This document shows positions 4,958-5,367 of a stretch of 5,367 nt of DNA, in pieces. Within the stretch, counting starts at the first letter, position 1. Each line of letters starts with the position of its first letter. Below the pieces are notes generated by a model. It saw nothing but the letters and a program-made list of their open reading frames with translations. It made no database searches and was not told where the DNA came from. The stretch is taken from positions 1 through 5,367 of the forward strand of contig NZ_JAIVFR010000512.1 in the NCBI RefSeq assembly GCF_020829685.1, given 5' to 3'. This stretch comes from Nostoc sp. CHAB 5715. GTDB lineage: Bacteria > Cyanobacteriota > Cyanobacteriia > Cyanobacteriales > Nostocaceae. The position numbers and the translations under genes are program-made.

Positions 4958-5008
4958 TCATTGGTCATCGGTCATAAAACAAATGACAAATGACAAATGA
5001 CAAATGAC
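4957..5008. repeat. heptamer-repeat hairpin between converging genes
   Basis: GTCAT occurs three times at 7-bp spacing (4957, 4964, 4971). Then comes the loop AAAACAA (4976-4982), and its complement ATGAC occurs four times at the same spacing (4983, 4990, 4997, 5004), as the tandem repeat AAATGAC at 4981-5008. The first three pairs align exactly as three 5-bp stem segments separated by 2-nt internal mismatches, a 45-base hairpin at 4957-5001. It begins on the last base of the stop codon of the exported-protein gene and ends 4 bp before the stop of the opposing gene. It probably acts as a two-way terminator or mRNA 3' end; this role is inferred. Confidence 0.85.
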
Positions 5009-5012
5009 AAAT

Positions 5013-5367
5013 TTAAATGTCGCCGCGAATTTCTTCTACAACGCCATCGCGCAGAACGATTTCGACTTGCATTTTGCTAATCAGGTTATCTCCCGTTTCT
5101 ACCCGGAAAAAGCCTTCCATTTGGAATTGGTTGACTTCCTGATCTTGTTGGAGAAACTGCACTTGCTGGAGGTTTTGCAGCAATTGATTTTTCTGCTCTA
5201 GAAATTCACTTTTCTTTTGATTGACTTGGAGTTGGATATTGTCAATTTGTTGGAGGGTCTGGGGGCCAGGTGGTTGCAGACTCTGCTTTTGAATTGCAGC
5301 GATCGCTCTTTGTCCTTCTACGTCTAGCTGTTGCAGTTGCTGGTCAAGTTGATTGATTTGCGTTTGC
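5013..5367 (-). CDS. YlqD-like coiled-coil protein, C-terminal part (5' end outside window)
   Basis: On the minus strand a frame runs without a stop from the window edge to the TAA at 5013-5015, giving 117 residues. The visible part is very rich in Gln (about a quarter) and helical: QLDQQLQQLDVEGQRAIAAI, a PPGPQTLQQIDNIQLQV segment, then QKNQLLQNLQQVQFLQQ, with the hydrophobic spacing of a coiled coil. It ends in a short beta-like domain, GFFRVETGDNLISKMQVEI then VLRDGVVEEIRGDI. This layout matches my memory of cyanobacterial proteins annotated as YlqD family, whose function is not established; the Bacillus namesake is also uncharacterised. The missing N-terminus is probably 20-50 residues. 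The gene converges on the exported-protein gene with only the repeat hairpin between. A HIP1 site lies at 5299-5306. The coding call is strong; the family name is from recall. Confidence 0.78.
   Translation of the reverse strand, partial: QTQINQLDQQLQQLDVEGQRAIAAIQKQSLQPPGPQTLQQIDNIQLQVNQKKSEFLEQKNQLLQNLQQVQFLQQDQEVNQFQMEGFFRVETGDNLISKMQVEIVLRDGVVEEIRGDI

Noticed and set aside
4981..5008. Direct repeats considered as a CRISPR array
   Set aside because: The units are 7 bp with no spacers, typical of cyanobacterial short tandem repeats.
5004..5201. Plus-strand frame of 65 codons beginning in the AAATGAC repeat
   Set aside because: It starts inside the repeat and runs antisense to the coherent YlqD-like frame; its Leu/Glu-rich end mirrors the Gln-rich coiled coil.

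Overview
The window looks like chromosomal DNA of a filamentous, heterocyst-forming cyanobacterium (Nostoc/Anabaena type). Three things point there. The HIP1 octamer GCGATCGC occurs six times (1942, 2164, 2441, 3715, 4843, 5299). Heptamer short tandem repeats sit between genes (GGGAGTA, degenerate ACTCTTG, AAATGAC). The pyruvate dehydrogenase E2 is the single-lipoyl, cyanobacterial/plastid type. The genus is inferred from these signs, not proven.

Layout from left to right. (1) 1-435, plus: the C-terminal part of an AraC-family regulator with both helix-turn-helix units, cut by the window edge. (2) 543-1355, plus: a class I SAM-dependent methyltransferase about 100 bp downstream, possibly linked in regulation. 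(3) 1477-2057, minus: a compact type II toxin-antitoxin operon with a ribbon-helix-helix antitoxin first and a ParE/RelE-fold toxin second, overlapping by 10 bp. It has a clear ribosome binding site and a tandem GATGTATAC element inside a plausible promoter. (4) 2151-2490, plus: a weak small open frame, possibly the remains of a longer gene, followed by two hairpins. (5) 2637-3938, minus: pdhC, the dihydrolipoamide acetyltransferase (E2) of pyruvate dehydrogenase. (6) 3939-4438: a 500-bp intergenic region containing two adjacent low-complexity repeat arrays. (7) 4439-4957, plus: a small membrane-anchored or exported protein of unknown function. (8) 4957-5008: a heptamer-repeat hairpin between converging genes. 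(9) 5013-5367, minus: the C-terminal part of a glutamine-rich coiled-coil protein resembling the YlqD family, cut by the window edge.

The genes do not form one pathway. They are mostly single transcription units separated by repeats or hairpins; the toxin-antitoxin pair is the only clear operon. I found no CRISPR array, RNA gene, transposase or obvious new multi-gene system. The most informative non-coding signals are the toxin-antitoxin promoter/operator, a hairpin over the toxin start, and the repeat hairpin between the converging genes.
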